From: Bradyrhizobium sediminis
GTDB taxonomy: Bacteria > Pseudomonadota > Alphaproteobacteria > Rhizobiales > Xanthobacteraceae
NCBI RefSeq assembly: GCF_018736085.1
Contig: NZ_CP076134.1
Span: 1,064,501 to 1,128,500 of the forward strand
Direction: 5' to 3'
DNA length: 64,000 nt
The notes beneath the pieces were generated by a model that made no database searches, had not been told where the DNA came from, and was given only the letters and a program-made list of their open reading frames with translations. Numbering within the stretch: position 1 is the first letter of the stretch; each line of letters opens with the position of its first letter. The translations under genes were made by a program, and so were the position numbers. Positions 43,768-51,121 of the stretch are shown here, one piece after another.

Positions 43768-44346
43768 TCAGCCGGCGGCCACCGAGCGGATGCAGAAGTC
43801 GAGCATCGCATTCAGCGAAGCGGGGCTTCTTCGGAGACGGCTTCGCAGGGCCGCGCCTTCCCAGCAGTCGACCAAAAGGTCTGCCATCTGCCGCACGTCA
43901 CAGCCGGTGGGGATCTCACCTCTTCGCCGTGCCTCGTCAAGGCAGGTCGCCAGCCGCTCGGCGATTGAGGAGAAGCACCATTCGATCTTGCGCCGGAAAA
44001 CCTCGCTGACGCCAGACAGTTCCTGTCCCAGCCCGCCCATAAGGCAGCCCAGATAGCCATCTTCCTGATACTTCTGCTGTGTCTGCTCGAAAAAGTGCCG
44101 TACGCGCGCGAGTGGAGGTCGCTCGGGGTCTCGGAGACAGGCATCGAGAGCTGCGTGGACCTCTGCGATGTACGCATCGATGACCTGTAGAGCGAAATCC
44201 TCCTTGTCCTTGAAGTGATGGTAGAAGGAGCCCTTGGGGGTCTCCGTCGCCGTGAGCAGGGCTTGAATGCCGAGACTATTGTAGCCTTGCTCAAGCAGCA
44301 TGCGGAGACCCGCGTCGATCAGGCGTTGCTTGGTCGAATGAATCAC
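43768..44346 (-). CDS. TetR-family regulator, NemR-like
   Basis: A 192-residue TetR protein with the HTH near residues 20-50 (GIQALLTATETPKGSFYHHFKDKEDFALQV) and a helical ligand domain containing Cys (CLMGGL, CLDEARRRG, DVRQMADLLVDCWEGAALRSRL). The TETPKGSFYHHF recognition helix is that of NemR/AcrR-type regulators. A 20-base palindrome in the promoter of the upstream cupin gene matches the known NemR operator form, so the protein probably controls that unit by electrophile or chloramine-type signals (inference). It lies 59 bases downstream of the cupin gene on the same strand. Confidence 0.87.
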   Translation of the reverse strand: MIHSTKQRLIDAGLRMLLEQGYNSLGIQALLTATETPKGSFYHHFKDKEDFALQVIDAYIAEVHAALDACLRDPERPPLARVRHFFEQTQQKYQEDGYLGCLMGGLGQELSGVSEVFRRKIEWCFSSIAERLATCLDEARRRGEIPTGCDVRQMADLLVDCWEGAALRSRLRRSPASLNAMLDFCIRSVAAG

Positions 44347-44405
44347 TTCAACATTCTCGACTTGTGCCGTGGAATTCGGACGATCCGCGGCTCAGCCGAG
44401 GAAGT

Positions 44406-44792
44406 CTAGCCCTTCGTCTTTTCAATCATATGATTGATGACGTGGCTATGCTCATGCTGAGGGCTGAACATGACGACCTCCGCATCGGCATCAACCCTCA
44501 CATTGTGCCCGGGTGGCCAATAGAACAGGTCACCGGTGCGGACTGTCTCTTGCGTGCCGGCCGCATCGCTCGTGGTGATCTGACCAAGAAGCACGAAGCC
44601 CCAATGGGGACATTGGCAGAGGTTTCCTTCCAGCCCCTGGAACAGCGGGGTGGTATCCACACCTGCGGATAGGCTGAAGTACTCGCCGCTGATCTTGCCG
44701 TATCCGCTTGCATCACCGAAGTCCGTTCGCTGACGGATAACAGCGCCTGGGATCGTCATCTTGACGTCTACCTGGTCCTTCGCAACCCGCAT
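44406..44792 (-). CDS. Cupin-fold protein in an operon with a TetR regulator
   Basis: A protein of 128 residues. It has a cupin-like beta pattern (LCQCPHWGFVLLGQIT, VRTGDLFYWPPGHNVRV), with CxCPH in place of a usual His-rich motif 1, and ends MFSPQHEHSHVINHMI. The metal ligands would be Cys/His. The start at 44792 (MRVAKDQ) is preferred over 44798 because GGGAG is at a better distance. A perfect palindrome lies 27 bases upstream. The role is unknown; a small-molecule or metal sensor-enzyme is possible. Confidence 0.75.
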   Translation of the reverse strand: MRVAKDQVDVKMTIPGAVIRQRTDFGDASGYGKISGEYFSLSAGVDTTPLFQGLEGNLCQCPHWGFVLLGQITTSDAAGTQETVRTGDLFYWPPGHNVRVDADAEVVMFSPQHEHSHVINHMIEKTKG

Positions 44793-44819
44793 GTGCATTC
44801 TCCCTGGCTCTTTTTCTAC

Positions 44820-44839
44820 ACTAGACCGATCGGTCTAGT
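44820..44839. promoter_or_regulatory. 20-bp perfect palindrome, NemR-type TetR operator
   Basis: ACTAGACCGATCGGTCTAGT is its own reverse complement and contains TAGACC-N4-GGTCTA, the form of the E. coli NemR operator. It sits just before the cupin-tetR unit, so the TetR protein encoded 0.5 kb downstream likely represses its own operon. Confidence 0.75.
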
Positions 44840-44947
44840 ACGATCCTATGCCCTTGACCGGCGCTGTCAAGACAGATCGCTGCCTGATGGCGCGCGCCAA
44901 GGCTGCGTGAGGAGGAGTTTTCCGGAAGCGGCGTTCTCGGCGAGCCG

Positions 44948-45160
44948 CTACAGCAGCTTGATGGCGAGCCAGACGGCCGCCCACACCGCCAGCGACAGAA
45001 ACGCGACCGTCACGATGACGGCCGCCAGGGCCCGCATCGGTGTAAAGGAACCGGGACCAAAGGAAGATTCTCCCGGAACCGGGCCGAAGTCGCCGTTTTG
45101 TGGGATATGGCCGCGTATTCCGAGAACCCAGATCACAGCGTCCAGCACGTACAGGCCCAT
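44948..45160 (-). CDS. Small inner-membrane protein, unknown function
   Basis: A 70-residue protein with a C-terminal transmembrane helix (ALAAVIVTVAFLSLAVWAAVWLAI) and a Gly/Pro/Phe-rich middle (NGDFGPVPGESSFGPGSF). It is divergent from hemN, with a FixK/NnrR-like box in the 230-base gap. This suggests a role under low oxygen, but no family is recognised. Confidence 0.6.
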   Translation of the reverse strand: MGLYVLDAVIWVLGIRGHIPQNGDFGPVPGESSFGPGSFTPMRALAAVIVTVAFLSLAVWAAVWLAIKLL

Positions 45161-45219
45161 AGCGTCGGCTCCGATTTGTCATTTGGTGTGTTAGTATGCT
45201 CCAAACGGCGCTTCACGCT

Positions 45220-45233
45220 TTGCGCAGGCTCAA
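45220..45233. promoter_or_regulatory. FixK/NnrR-like box between small membrane gene and hemN
   Basis: TTGCGCAGGCTCAA has the TTG-N8-CAA form; it differs from FixK2 (TTGA-N6-TCAA) at one defined base and shares TTGCGC with the nirK and nnrS boxes. It is 60 bases before the small membrane gene and 158 before hemN. Confidence 0.5.
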
Positions 45234-45390
45234 ATCAGGGCGGAATCTTCGGATTTGTTCCGGCCGCCCAAATCGGCGCGGGATTTGAGCGAGCGCAACG
45301 TCGCTCCCCCTCCGATCGGCTATTGAGGGCGGCCGGGGGCAGCCAAAGCCCCGATCGGCCACGGTTCAAGCCAATGGAAACAGGTACTAA

Positions 45391-46743
45391 ATGAGGCCAG
45401 ATCTTGCCGCCTGCTACGGCCAGGAGCGATTGCCCCGGTATACCAGCTACCCGACCGCGCCGCATTTCTCGGCCGCCATCGGTCCCGGCAAATACGCCGA
45501 ATGGCTGAAGGCCATTCCGCAGCACGCCACCGCCTCGCTCTATCTGCACGTGCCGTACTGCCGGTCGATGTGCTGGTATTGCGGCTGCAACACCTCGGTG
45601 GTCCGCCGCGACGACCCGATCGCGGTCTATGCCTCCGCCCTCCGCTGCGAAATCGATCTGGTGTCGCGGCAGATCGATCGCCGCATCAAGGTCGACCACA
45701 TCCACTTCGGCGGCGGCACGCCGACCATCATGGCGCCCGAGACCTTCAACGATCTGATGGGATCAATCCGGCAGGCCTTCTTCGTGCTGCCTTCGGCCGA
45801 GATTGCCATCGAGATCGACCCGCGCACGCTTACCGGCGAGATGATCGACGCGCTCGCCTTCGGCGGCGTCAATCGGGCAAGCCTCGGCGTGCAGAGCTTC
45901 GATCCCGTGGTCCAGCGCGCCATCAACCGGGTGCAGAGTTTCGAGGAGACTGCGGCTGCGACCGAAGGCCTGCGGCGGGTTGGCGTCACCGGCGTCAACT
46001 TCGACCTGATCTACGGACTGCCGCACCAGACGGTCGCGTCGTGCCTCGACACCGTGCGCCGCTGCATCGAGCTTCGGCCCGACCGGTTCTCGGTGTTCGG
46101 TTACGCCCATGTCCCGACCTTCAAGACGCATCAGCGCAAGATCGACGATGCGTCTTTGCCCGACAGCCTGGAACGGCACCACCAGTCCGAGGCGATCGCC
46201 GCCGCGCTGAAAGCGGCCGGCTATGTGCAGATCGGGCTCGATCATTTCGCGCTCCCGGATGACGAGATGGCGGTGGCGTTTCGCGAAGGCAGGCTGCGCC
46301 GGAATTTCCAGGGCTACACCACCGATGACAGCAACATCCTGCTCGGCTTCGGCGCCAGCGCCATCGGGCGGCTGCCGCAAGGCTATGTGCAGAACGAAGT
46401 CGGCACCCGCGCCTACGAGAAGGCCATCGCCGACGACCGGCTGGCCACCGTCAAGGGCTATGCCCTGACCGACGATGACCGGCTGCGCGCCGAGATCATC
46501 GAGCGCATCATGTGCGACTTCAGCGTCGATCTCGATCCGATCTGCGCGCGGCACGGGTTTCCGGCGGAAGCGATGCTGCAATCGGCGCCGCGTCTGCAGG
46601 ATCTGATTTCCGACGGGATCGTCGAACTCGACGGTACTTCGCTGGCGGTGACGGACGATTCGCGCTTTTTGGTCCGCAGCGTGGCGGCCGCCTTCGACGC
46701 GCACCTCGACGGATCGAAGCAACTCCATAGCCGGGCGGTGTAG
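45391..46743 (+). CDS. hemN: Oxygen-independent coproporphyrinogen III oxidase
   Basis: A 450-residue radical-SAM enzyme that makes protoporphyrinogen IX without O2. The 4Fe-4S site is YCRSMCWYCGC (CxxxCxxC plus one), then HFGGGTPT and IEIDPRTLT, RASLGVQSF and INFDLIYGLPHQ-type loop (NFDLIYGLPHQT). The HemN_C domain ends the protein. The length is normal. It provides heme when denitrification or microaerobic growth is on. A FixK-like box lies upstream. Confidence 0.95.
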   Translation: MRPDLAACYGQERLPRYTSYPTAPHFSAAIGPGKYAEWLKAIPQHATASLYLHVPYCRSMCWYCGCNTSVVRRDDPIAVYASALRCEIDLVSRQIDRRIKVDHIHFGGGTPTIMAPETFNDLMGSIRQAFFVLPSAEIAIEIDPRTLTGEMIDALAFGGVNRASLGVQSFDPVVQRAINRVQSFEETAAATEGLRRVGVTGVNFDLIYGLPHQTVASCLDTVRRCIELRPDRFSVFGYAHVPTFKTHQRKIDDASLPDSLERHHQSEAIAAALKAAGYVQIGLDHFALPDDEMAVAFREGRLRRNFQGYTTDDSNILLGFGASAIGRLPQGYVQNEVGTRAYEKAIADDRLATVKGYALTDDDRLRAEIIERIMCDFSVDLDPICARHGFPAEAMLQSAPRLQDLISDGIVELDGTSLAVTDDSRFLVRSVAAAFDAHLDGSKQLHSRAV

Positions 46744-46824
46744 ACGCGTGCATCGGTTGGGATGAGAGGCCGGGCCGGTGGCCGGAAGCCGGATGTTTAT
46801 CGCAGTTACTCGCCGGTTTGCCGT

Positions 46825-47556
46825 TCAGGCATTGAGGATGATCATGCCGTCGTGAGGTTGCCATGCCCGCGTCTTGTCCCGCACGGTCTCTGCCAGCATT
46901 TCGTCATAGGAGCGAGGCGCGGCCTTCTTGACTTCCGCTGAACGTGGCGGGGCGCGGGCGATACGCCAGTGAATATCGGTGCGGTTTTGCTGTTCCACGA
47001 AATGCACCGCGAACCCGTCGGGCAGATGCCTGACGACGCGTCCGATGCAGGTTCCCACAGCCAGCGGCGTTCCGATCGCCGGCAGCACACCGGCCGAGAC
47101 GGCGGCGCCGGATACCGACATATCAATGATAATGCAGTTGTGGATGCTGCCATCGACGAAGGTCAGGGCCGAATGCGGCGTCGCCGGGATGATGCGCGCC
47201 TGCTTCCTGACGTCGCGGACGCTGGTATCCTTCTGCTTCTTCTCCAACCAGGCGAGCTGGTTCGCCATCCTCTCGCGCATGGTCTTGTCCATCGAGAGTT
47301 CGAACAGGAATCCCCCAGCCATGGTGTCGCTGATGTGGCCCTCGAGCCTGCCGAAATCGCCGAAGTAGGCCGAGATTTGATCCCCGATCTTGCCGATGAC
47401 GGGGACGTCAACCATCATCCGGAACGGCGAAACGCGGCTGGTCCGGCACGCGAAGGTGCGTGGCTTTCCCTGCGAGTCAAACCAGTTCGAAAGCGTGTAG
47501 CTTCCGCCCACGGCGATCTTGACGGATCGCTGCTTGAGGAACTTCTTGATAGACAC
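46825..47556 (-). CDS. PilZ-domain protein
   Basis: A 243-residue protein with a first, PilZ-like beta part (AVGGSYTLSNWFDSQGKPRTFACRTSRVSPFRMMV; residues 10-50) and a second PilZ-type half (RKQARIIPATPHSALTFVDG, IIIDMSVSGAAVS), containing RKQxR and DxSxxG-type motifs for c-di-GMP. The start is the GTG at 47556, behind AGGGA at six bases; a TTG at 47592 would add 12 residues. It is likely a c-di-GMP effector. A 12-base palindrome, AATCCTAGGATT (47595-47606), lies in the leader. Confidence 0.8.
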   Translation of the reverse strand: MSIKKFLKQRSVKIAVGGSYTLSNWFDSQGKPRTFACRTSRVSPFRMMVDVPVIGKIGDQISAYFGDFGRLEGHISDTMAGGFLFELSMDKTMRERMANQLAWLEKKQKDTSVRDVRKQARIIPATPHSALTFVDGSIHNCIIIDMSVSGAAVSAGVLPAIGTPLAVGTCIGRVVRHLPDGFAVHFVEQQNRTDIHWRIARAPPRSAEVKKAAPRSYDEMLAETVRDKTRAWQPHDGMIILNA

Positions 47557-47702
47557 GTGGAATCCCTGTGGTGACGTACGCAGTTTTACCAAAATAATCC
47601 TAGGATTGAAGATGTGGCAGGGGGCCTCTGCCTGTTGCGGTTATCCGACGCCTTCGGATTTGCCACGCATTCGAGATAAAATTGCTTCAACCACCATCGA
47701 GG

Positions 47703-48425
47703 TCAGGGCCGGACCGGCGATCCGCCTTCGCCGGGATCTTCCTCGGCCAGCACGAACAGCTTGTGGGGCTCGCGCAGCACGATGCGCTGCCGGCCGCTTT
47801 CGATCAGCCCGCGGCTCTCCCAGCCCGAGAGGATGCGGCTGACCGTGTGCAGCGTGGTGCCGGTCATCTGGGCGATGTCCTGGCGGCTGATCGGAAAATC
47901 GATCTCGACGCCGTGCTCGAGCTTGCGGCCGGATTGCTTGGCGAGCCGCAGCAGCGCGTGCGCAACACGTTGTTCGACCTGCTGGGTCGACATCTCGACC
48001 ACGCGGGTATGGGTTTCCTGCAGGCGGTTGCCGATGGTCCGCAAGGTGTTGGTGGCCAGTGCCGGAAACTTCGCCACCAGGCGCGGCCATGTTCCCGACG
48101 GCCAGGCCAGCGCCACGCTGTCGTCAACCGCCGTCGCGGTGGCGGGATAGCGCGTAAGGCCGATCGCCATGGCGACGCCGAAGGTCTCGCCGGGCGCGAC
48201 ATAGCGCACCACGACCTGTTCTCCCCCCGGCGTGGTCTTGCTGGCCCGCACATGGCCATGCAACAGCACGAAAAAGGAATGCGCTTCCTCGCCCTCTTCG
48301 AAGACGGCATTGCCCTTCGGAAATCGCAGCGAGCGAGCCTCGCGAAGAATTTCGGCGAGGTCTTCCGCGCCGAATCCCGCAAACAGCGGCAGATGGGCGA
48401 CCAGCGAAGGATCGACTGTGGCCAT
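47703..48425 (-). CDS. nnrR: Crp/Fnr-family nitrogen oxide regulator
   Basis: A 240-residue Crp/Fnr protein: cNMP-like sensor fold (LPLFAGFGAEDLAEIL, GNAVFEEGEEAHSFFVLLHGHVR, GETFGVAMAIG), a long dimer helix and the HTH ISRQDIAQMTGTTLHTVSRILSGWESRGLI. No N-terminal FNR cysteine cluster is present. HTVSR in the recognition helix differs from FNR's E--SR and fits NnrR-type proteins that respond to NO and switch on nir and nor genes. It is divergent from nnrS, with a matching box between them. The start is ATG 48425. Confidence 0.85.
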   Translation of the reverse strand: MATVDPSLVAHLPLFAGFGAEDLAEILREARSLRFPKGNAVFEEGEEAHSFFVLLHGHVRASKTTPGGEQVVVRYVAPGETFGVAMAIGLTRYPATATAVDDSVALAWPSGTWPRLVAKFPALATNTLRTIGNRLQETHTRVVEMSTQQVEQRVAHALLRLAKQSGRKLEHGVEIDFPISRQDIAQMTGTTLHTVSRILSGWESRGLIESGRQRIVLREPHKLFVLAEEDPGEGGSPVRP

Positions 48426-48496
48426 GGTTCCTCCCGTCGCATCAGCGACTTGGATTGAATCTAGACTGCGATTGCGGCTCCCGATCAAGCCCAAGT

Positions 48497-48510
48497 TTGC
48501 GCTGGCACAA
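48497..48510. promoter_or_regulatory. NnrR box between nnrR and nnrS
   Basis: TTGCGCTGGCACAA is a 14-base site, 72 bases before nnrR and about 100 before nnrS. It agrees at 12 of 14 positions with the nirK box, which points to a shared regulator and autoregulation. Confidence 0.7.
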
Positions 48511-48573
48511 CAACGGCGCGCGGTCTTTCCCCCTAAATGATCCCGAAATCGGCTCGGACGGGTGGAGAAGGTC

Positions 48574-48612
48574 ATGCGCAAGGTGGCGGATCGCAGATGG
48601 GTGCAGTCATGA
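48574..48612 (+). CDS. Possible 12-residue leader peptide before nnrS
   Basis: A 13-codon ORF (MRKVADRRWVQS) has a good Shine-Dalgarno (GGAGAAGG) just before it. Its TGA overlaps the nnrS ATG at 48609, as ATGA. It could couple translation into nnrS. It is too short for homology evidence. Confidence 0.3.
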   Translation: MRKVADRRWVQS

Positions 48613-49808
48613 CGGCGACGGTAGAGTCGCGGCCTCGCGTCTATCAGGGCTGGCCGTTGCTCGCCGGCAGCTTTCGCCCGTTCTTTCTGCTCGGCTCGAT
48701 CCATGCAGGGCTCGCCATTCTGGTCTGGCTGCCGGCGTTCTATGGCGAGCTGACGCTGACCTCGGCGTTTGCGCCGCGCGACTGGCACGTCCATGAAATG
48801 CTTTATGGCTATCTGCCGGCGGTGATCACCGGGTTCCTGTTCACGGCGATACCGAACTGGACCGGACGGCTGCCGATCCAGGGCACGCCGTTGCTGGTGC
48901 TGGTGCTGGTCTGGATCGCGGGACGGCTCGGCGTGACGTTTTCCGCCTACACCGGCTGGCTGGCGGCGCTGCTGGTCGATGCGAGTTTTCTGTTGCTGGT
49001 TGCGGCCGCCGCGACCCGCGAGATCATGGCCGGCCGCAACTGGAAGAATCTCAACGTCGTGATCCTGGTGGTGCTGCTGCTGGCGGGCAACGTCGCGTTT
49101 CACCTCGAGGCGCATTTCCATGGCCTCGCCGAGACCGGCATCCGCATCGGTATCGCGGTGGTGGTGTTGCTGATCTCGCTGATCGGCGGCCGCATCATTC
49201 CGAGTTTTACCCGCAACTGGCTGGTGCGCGAACAGCCCGGCCGGCTTCCGGCGCCGTTCGGCCGCTTCGACATGATCGTGGTCGCCATCAGCGCGCTGAC
49301 GCTCGCAGCCTGGGTCATCGGTGCCACCGGCCATTTCACCGGCGCGGCGCTGGCGTTGGCCGGACTGCTGCATCTGGTGCGGCTGGCCCGCTGGGCGGGG
49401 GATCGCACCTTTCGCGAGCGGCTGCTCCTGATCCTGCATGTCGGCTACGCCTTCGTGCCGTTCGGCTTCCTGCTCAACGCCGCCGCCGCGTTCGATCTGG
49501 TGCCGCCAAGCGCCGGCATCCATGCCTGGATGGCGGGCGCCGCGGGCACCATGACGCTGGCGGTGATGAGCCGCGCCACGCTCGGCCACACCGGCCGGCA
49601 ACTCACCGCATCGCGCACGACGCAGGCGATCTATCTTGCGATCATCGTCGCGGCGCTGGCGCGAATTTGCGCGGTGATCCATCCCGCCCAAAGCGAAGCG
49701 CTGCTGCATCTGGCCGCTTTTGCCTGGGCTGCCGCCTTCCTCGGCTTTGTGATCGCCTATGGTCCGCTATTGGCCGGCGCCGATCCCAGGCGGAAGGCGG
49801 TCGCGTGA
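48609..49808 (+). CDS. nnrS: NnrS family heme- and copper-containing membrane protein
   Basis: A 399-residue protein with about 12 hydrophobic helices. The N-terminal RPRVYQGWPLLAGSFRPFFLLGS is the family signature, and WHVHEMLYGYLPAVITGFLFTAIPNWTGR holds conserved His. NnrS protects against NO stress and is controlled by NnrR in denitrifiers. The start is taken at 48609 because homology begins at MTATVESRPR; ATG 48597 is also possible, and the 48537 frame would begin near the likely transcription start. Confidence 0.9.
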   Translation: MTATVESRPRVYQGWPLLAGSFRPFFLLGSIHAGLAILVWLPAFYGELTLTSAFAPRDWHVHEMLYGYLPAVITGFLFTAIPNWTGRLPIQGTPLLVLVLVWIAGRLGVTFSAYTGWLAALLVDASFLLLVAAAATREIMAGRNWKNLNVVILVVLLLAGNVAFHLEAHFHGLAETGIRIGIAVVVLLISLIGGRIIPSFTRNWLVREQPGRLPAPFGRFDMIVVAISALTLAAWVIGATGHFTGAALALAGLLHLVRLARWAGDRTFRERLLLILHVGYAFVPFGFLLNAAAAFDLVPPSAGIHAWMAGAAGTMTLAVMSRATLGHTGRQLTASRTTQAIYLAIIVAALARICAVIHPAQSEALLHLAAFAWAAAFLGFVIAYGPLLAGADPRRKAVA

Positions 49809-50235
49809 ACTCCGCCGGTCGATGCCGAGAATTTGAGCAGACGGCATGCATTATCCGTCCAGCGCATCGCCGGCGAAGATCACGAGGTCGAAATTCGGCG
49901 CGGCGCTGACCAGCCAGTCGAATTGCGGCAGCGAGTAATGCAGATCGGCCACGACAAGGCAGCGCATTTCGACTTGTTCAAATGCTTAAGGAATAGGTCG
50001 TACCGGAGCGACTGTATTCAAACAGCGAAAGACAGAGCAAAAATTATGCCGTTCCGCGTCCGTTGGACGCGGCAGATTCCCGCACCGCGAAGAAATTGTA
50101 CCGGGCACACCAGCCCTGACTTCTCGCAACGAGCCGATTTCCTCGTCACGTTACGTGAACCACGGACGGACGGATCACGGGGTCGTTAGCCTCGCCAGGC
50201 TGTCAATCCGCGCCATTTCGTGCGATTTTGAAACT
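49809..50235. other. Gap between nnrS and the copper-efflux genes
   Basis: In 427 bases the only gene-like stretch is the 38-residue metallophosphoesterase stub at 49851-49967. The rest, including AT-rich stretches around 50020-50050, probably carries the promoter of the copper module. No box or repeat was recognised. Confidence 0.5.
49851..49967 (-). pseudogene. 5' stub of a metallophosphoesterase gene
   Basis: A 38-residue frame starts MRCLVVADLHYSLPQFDW and contains the metal-ligand motif ADLH and FAGDALDG before a stop. This is the start of a calcineurin-like phosphoesterase (D-x-H ... GD). The proteins of this family are usually over 200 residues, so the rest is lost. I recall such genes near denitrification genes in relatives. 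It probably no longer functions. Confidence 0.65.
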
Positions 50236-50616
50236 ATGAACTGCCATATCGCCATACGCCGGCTGCTCGCGGTCTTGACGATCGCGGGCCTTGTATTGGC
50301 TCCGGTCTCCCGGCCGGTCATGGCGGTTCTGGCTCCCGACGTCTCGATGGAAGCGATGGCGGCCGAGATGTCGCCGCCGGCTATGACCGGCGAGATGGCA
50401 AGCGACATGCCGTGCTGCCCGTCGAAGGCGCCGGTAGACTGCAGCAAATGCCTGTTGATGGCCACCTGCATGACGAAATGCTTCACCGGCATGACGGCCA
50501 CCCTCGTACATCCGTTCCTCGTCGTTTCCGCCAGCATGGCGCTGCAGCGAAACGATTTCCGGCCCGATGGCCTCGGCCACCCGCCTCCCGAACATCCGCC
50601 TCGAATTCTGGTCTGA
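50236..50616 (+). CDS. Cys- and Met-rich exported protein of the copper module
   Basis: A 126-residue protein with a signal-like N-terminus (LLAVLTIAGLVLAPVSRPVMA), a Met-rich stretch (MEAMAAEMSPPAMTGEMASDM) and Cys groups (PCCPSKAPVDCSKC, TCMTKC). Met and Cys sets like this bind Cu(I) or Ag(I). It lies at the front of the FixH-like/CusB/CusA genes, so a periplasmic copper chaperone or sponge is likely by context; no family is recognised. Confidence 0.65.
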   Translation: MNCHIAIRRLLAVLTIAGLVLAPVSRPVMAVLAPDVSMEAMAAEMSPPAMTGEMASDMPCCPSKAPVDCSKCLLMATCMTKCFTGMTATLVHPFLVVSASMALQRNDFRPDGLGHPPPEHPPRILV

Positions 50617-50713
50617 ACGGCGTCACGGCGCCGTTTGTTGCCGCGCGGCTTGAACGCCGCGGGATCGACGCATGCCGCCTGGCGGCAGGACCATGATTTC
50701 AGAGGATTTCGAA

Positions 50714-51121
50714 ATGAACAGGCTCAACAGCTCGCGCTCCGTCCGGGCCGCGCTCGTCGGCTTTGCCGTGATCGGCACCGCCGGTATCGCCCGCGCCGAC
50801 ATCAAGGATTATGAATTCAAGCTGGCCGAGCCGACGGTGACCGCCGGCAAGGACAAGATCGTTACCGTTCAGCTCGTCAACAAGAAGACCGGCAAGCCGG
50901 TGCCCGACGCCGTCATCTTTGCAACCCGTCTCGACATGGCGCCGGACGGCATGGCGGAGATGTCCACCAAGATCGTGCGCGAACCCGGCGGCGAGCCCGG
51001 CAGTTACCGCTTCAAGGCCGCCTTCGGGATGGAAGGAAGGTGGCTGCTCTCGATCGGCGCGAAGGTCCAGGGCGAGACCGGCACGGTCGAAGGCAAGCTC
51101 GTCATCACGGCGCAAAAGTGA
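50714..51121 (+). CDS. FixH/YtkA-like exported protein
   Basis: A 135-residue protein with a signal peptide (AALVGFAVIGTAGIARA) and a beta-sandwich domain: KDYEFKLAEPTVTAGKDKIVTVQLVNKKTGKPVPDAVI (broken here only for length), RLDMAPDGMAEM, PGSYRFKAAFGMEGRWLLSI. The domain resembles YtkA/FixH folds seen beside copper efflux genes. Met residues could bind copper. Its stop overlaps the CusB start as GTGA. GAGG at 50702 supports the start. Confidence 0.78.
   Translation: MNRLNSSRSVRAALVGFAVIGTAGIARADIKDYEFKLAEPTVTAGKDKIVTVQLVNKKTGKPVPDAVIFATRLDMAPDGMAEMSTKIVREPGGEPGSYRFKAAFGMEGRWLLSIGAKVQGETGTVEGKLVITAQK

Noticed and set aside
47643..47659. ATCCGA/TCGGAT stem after nnrR as a terminator
   Set aside because: The stem is short and no U-run follows on the minus strand.
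48426..49709. The upstream extension of the nnrR frame on the minus strand
   Set aside because: It is antisense to nnrS; nnrR homology begins at the ATG at 48425.
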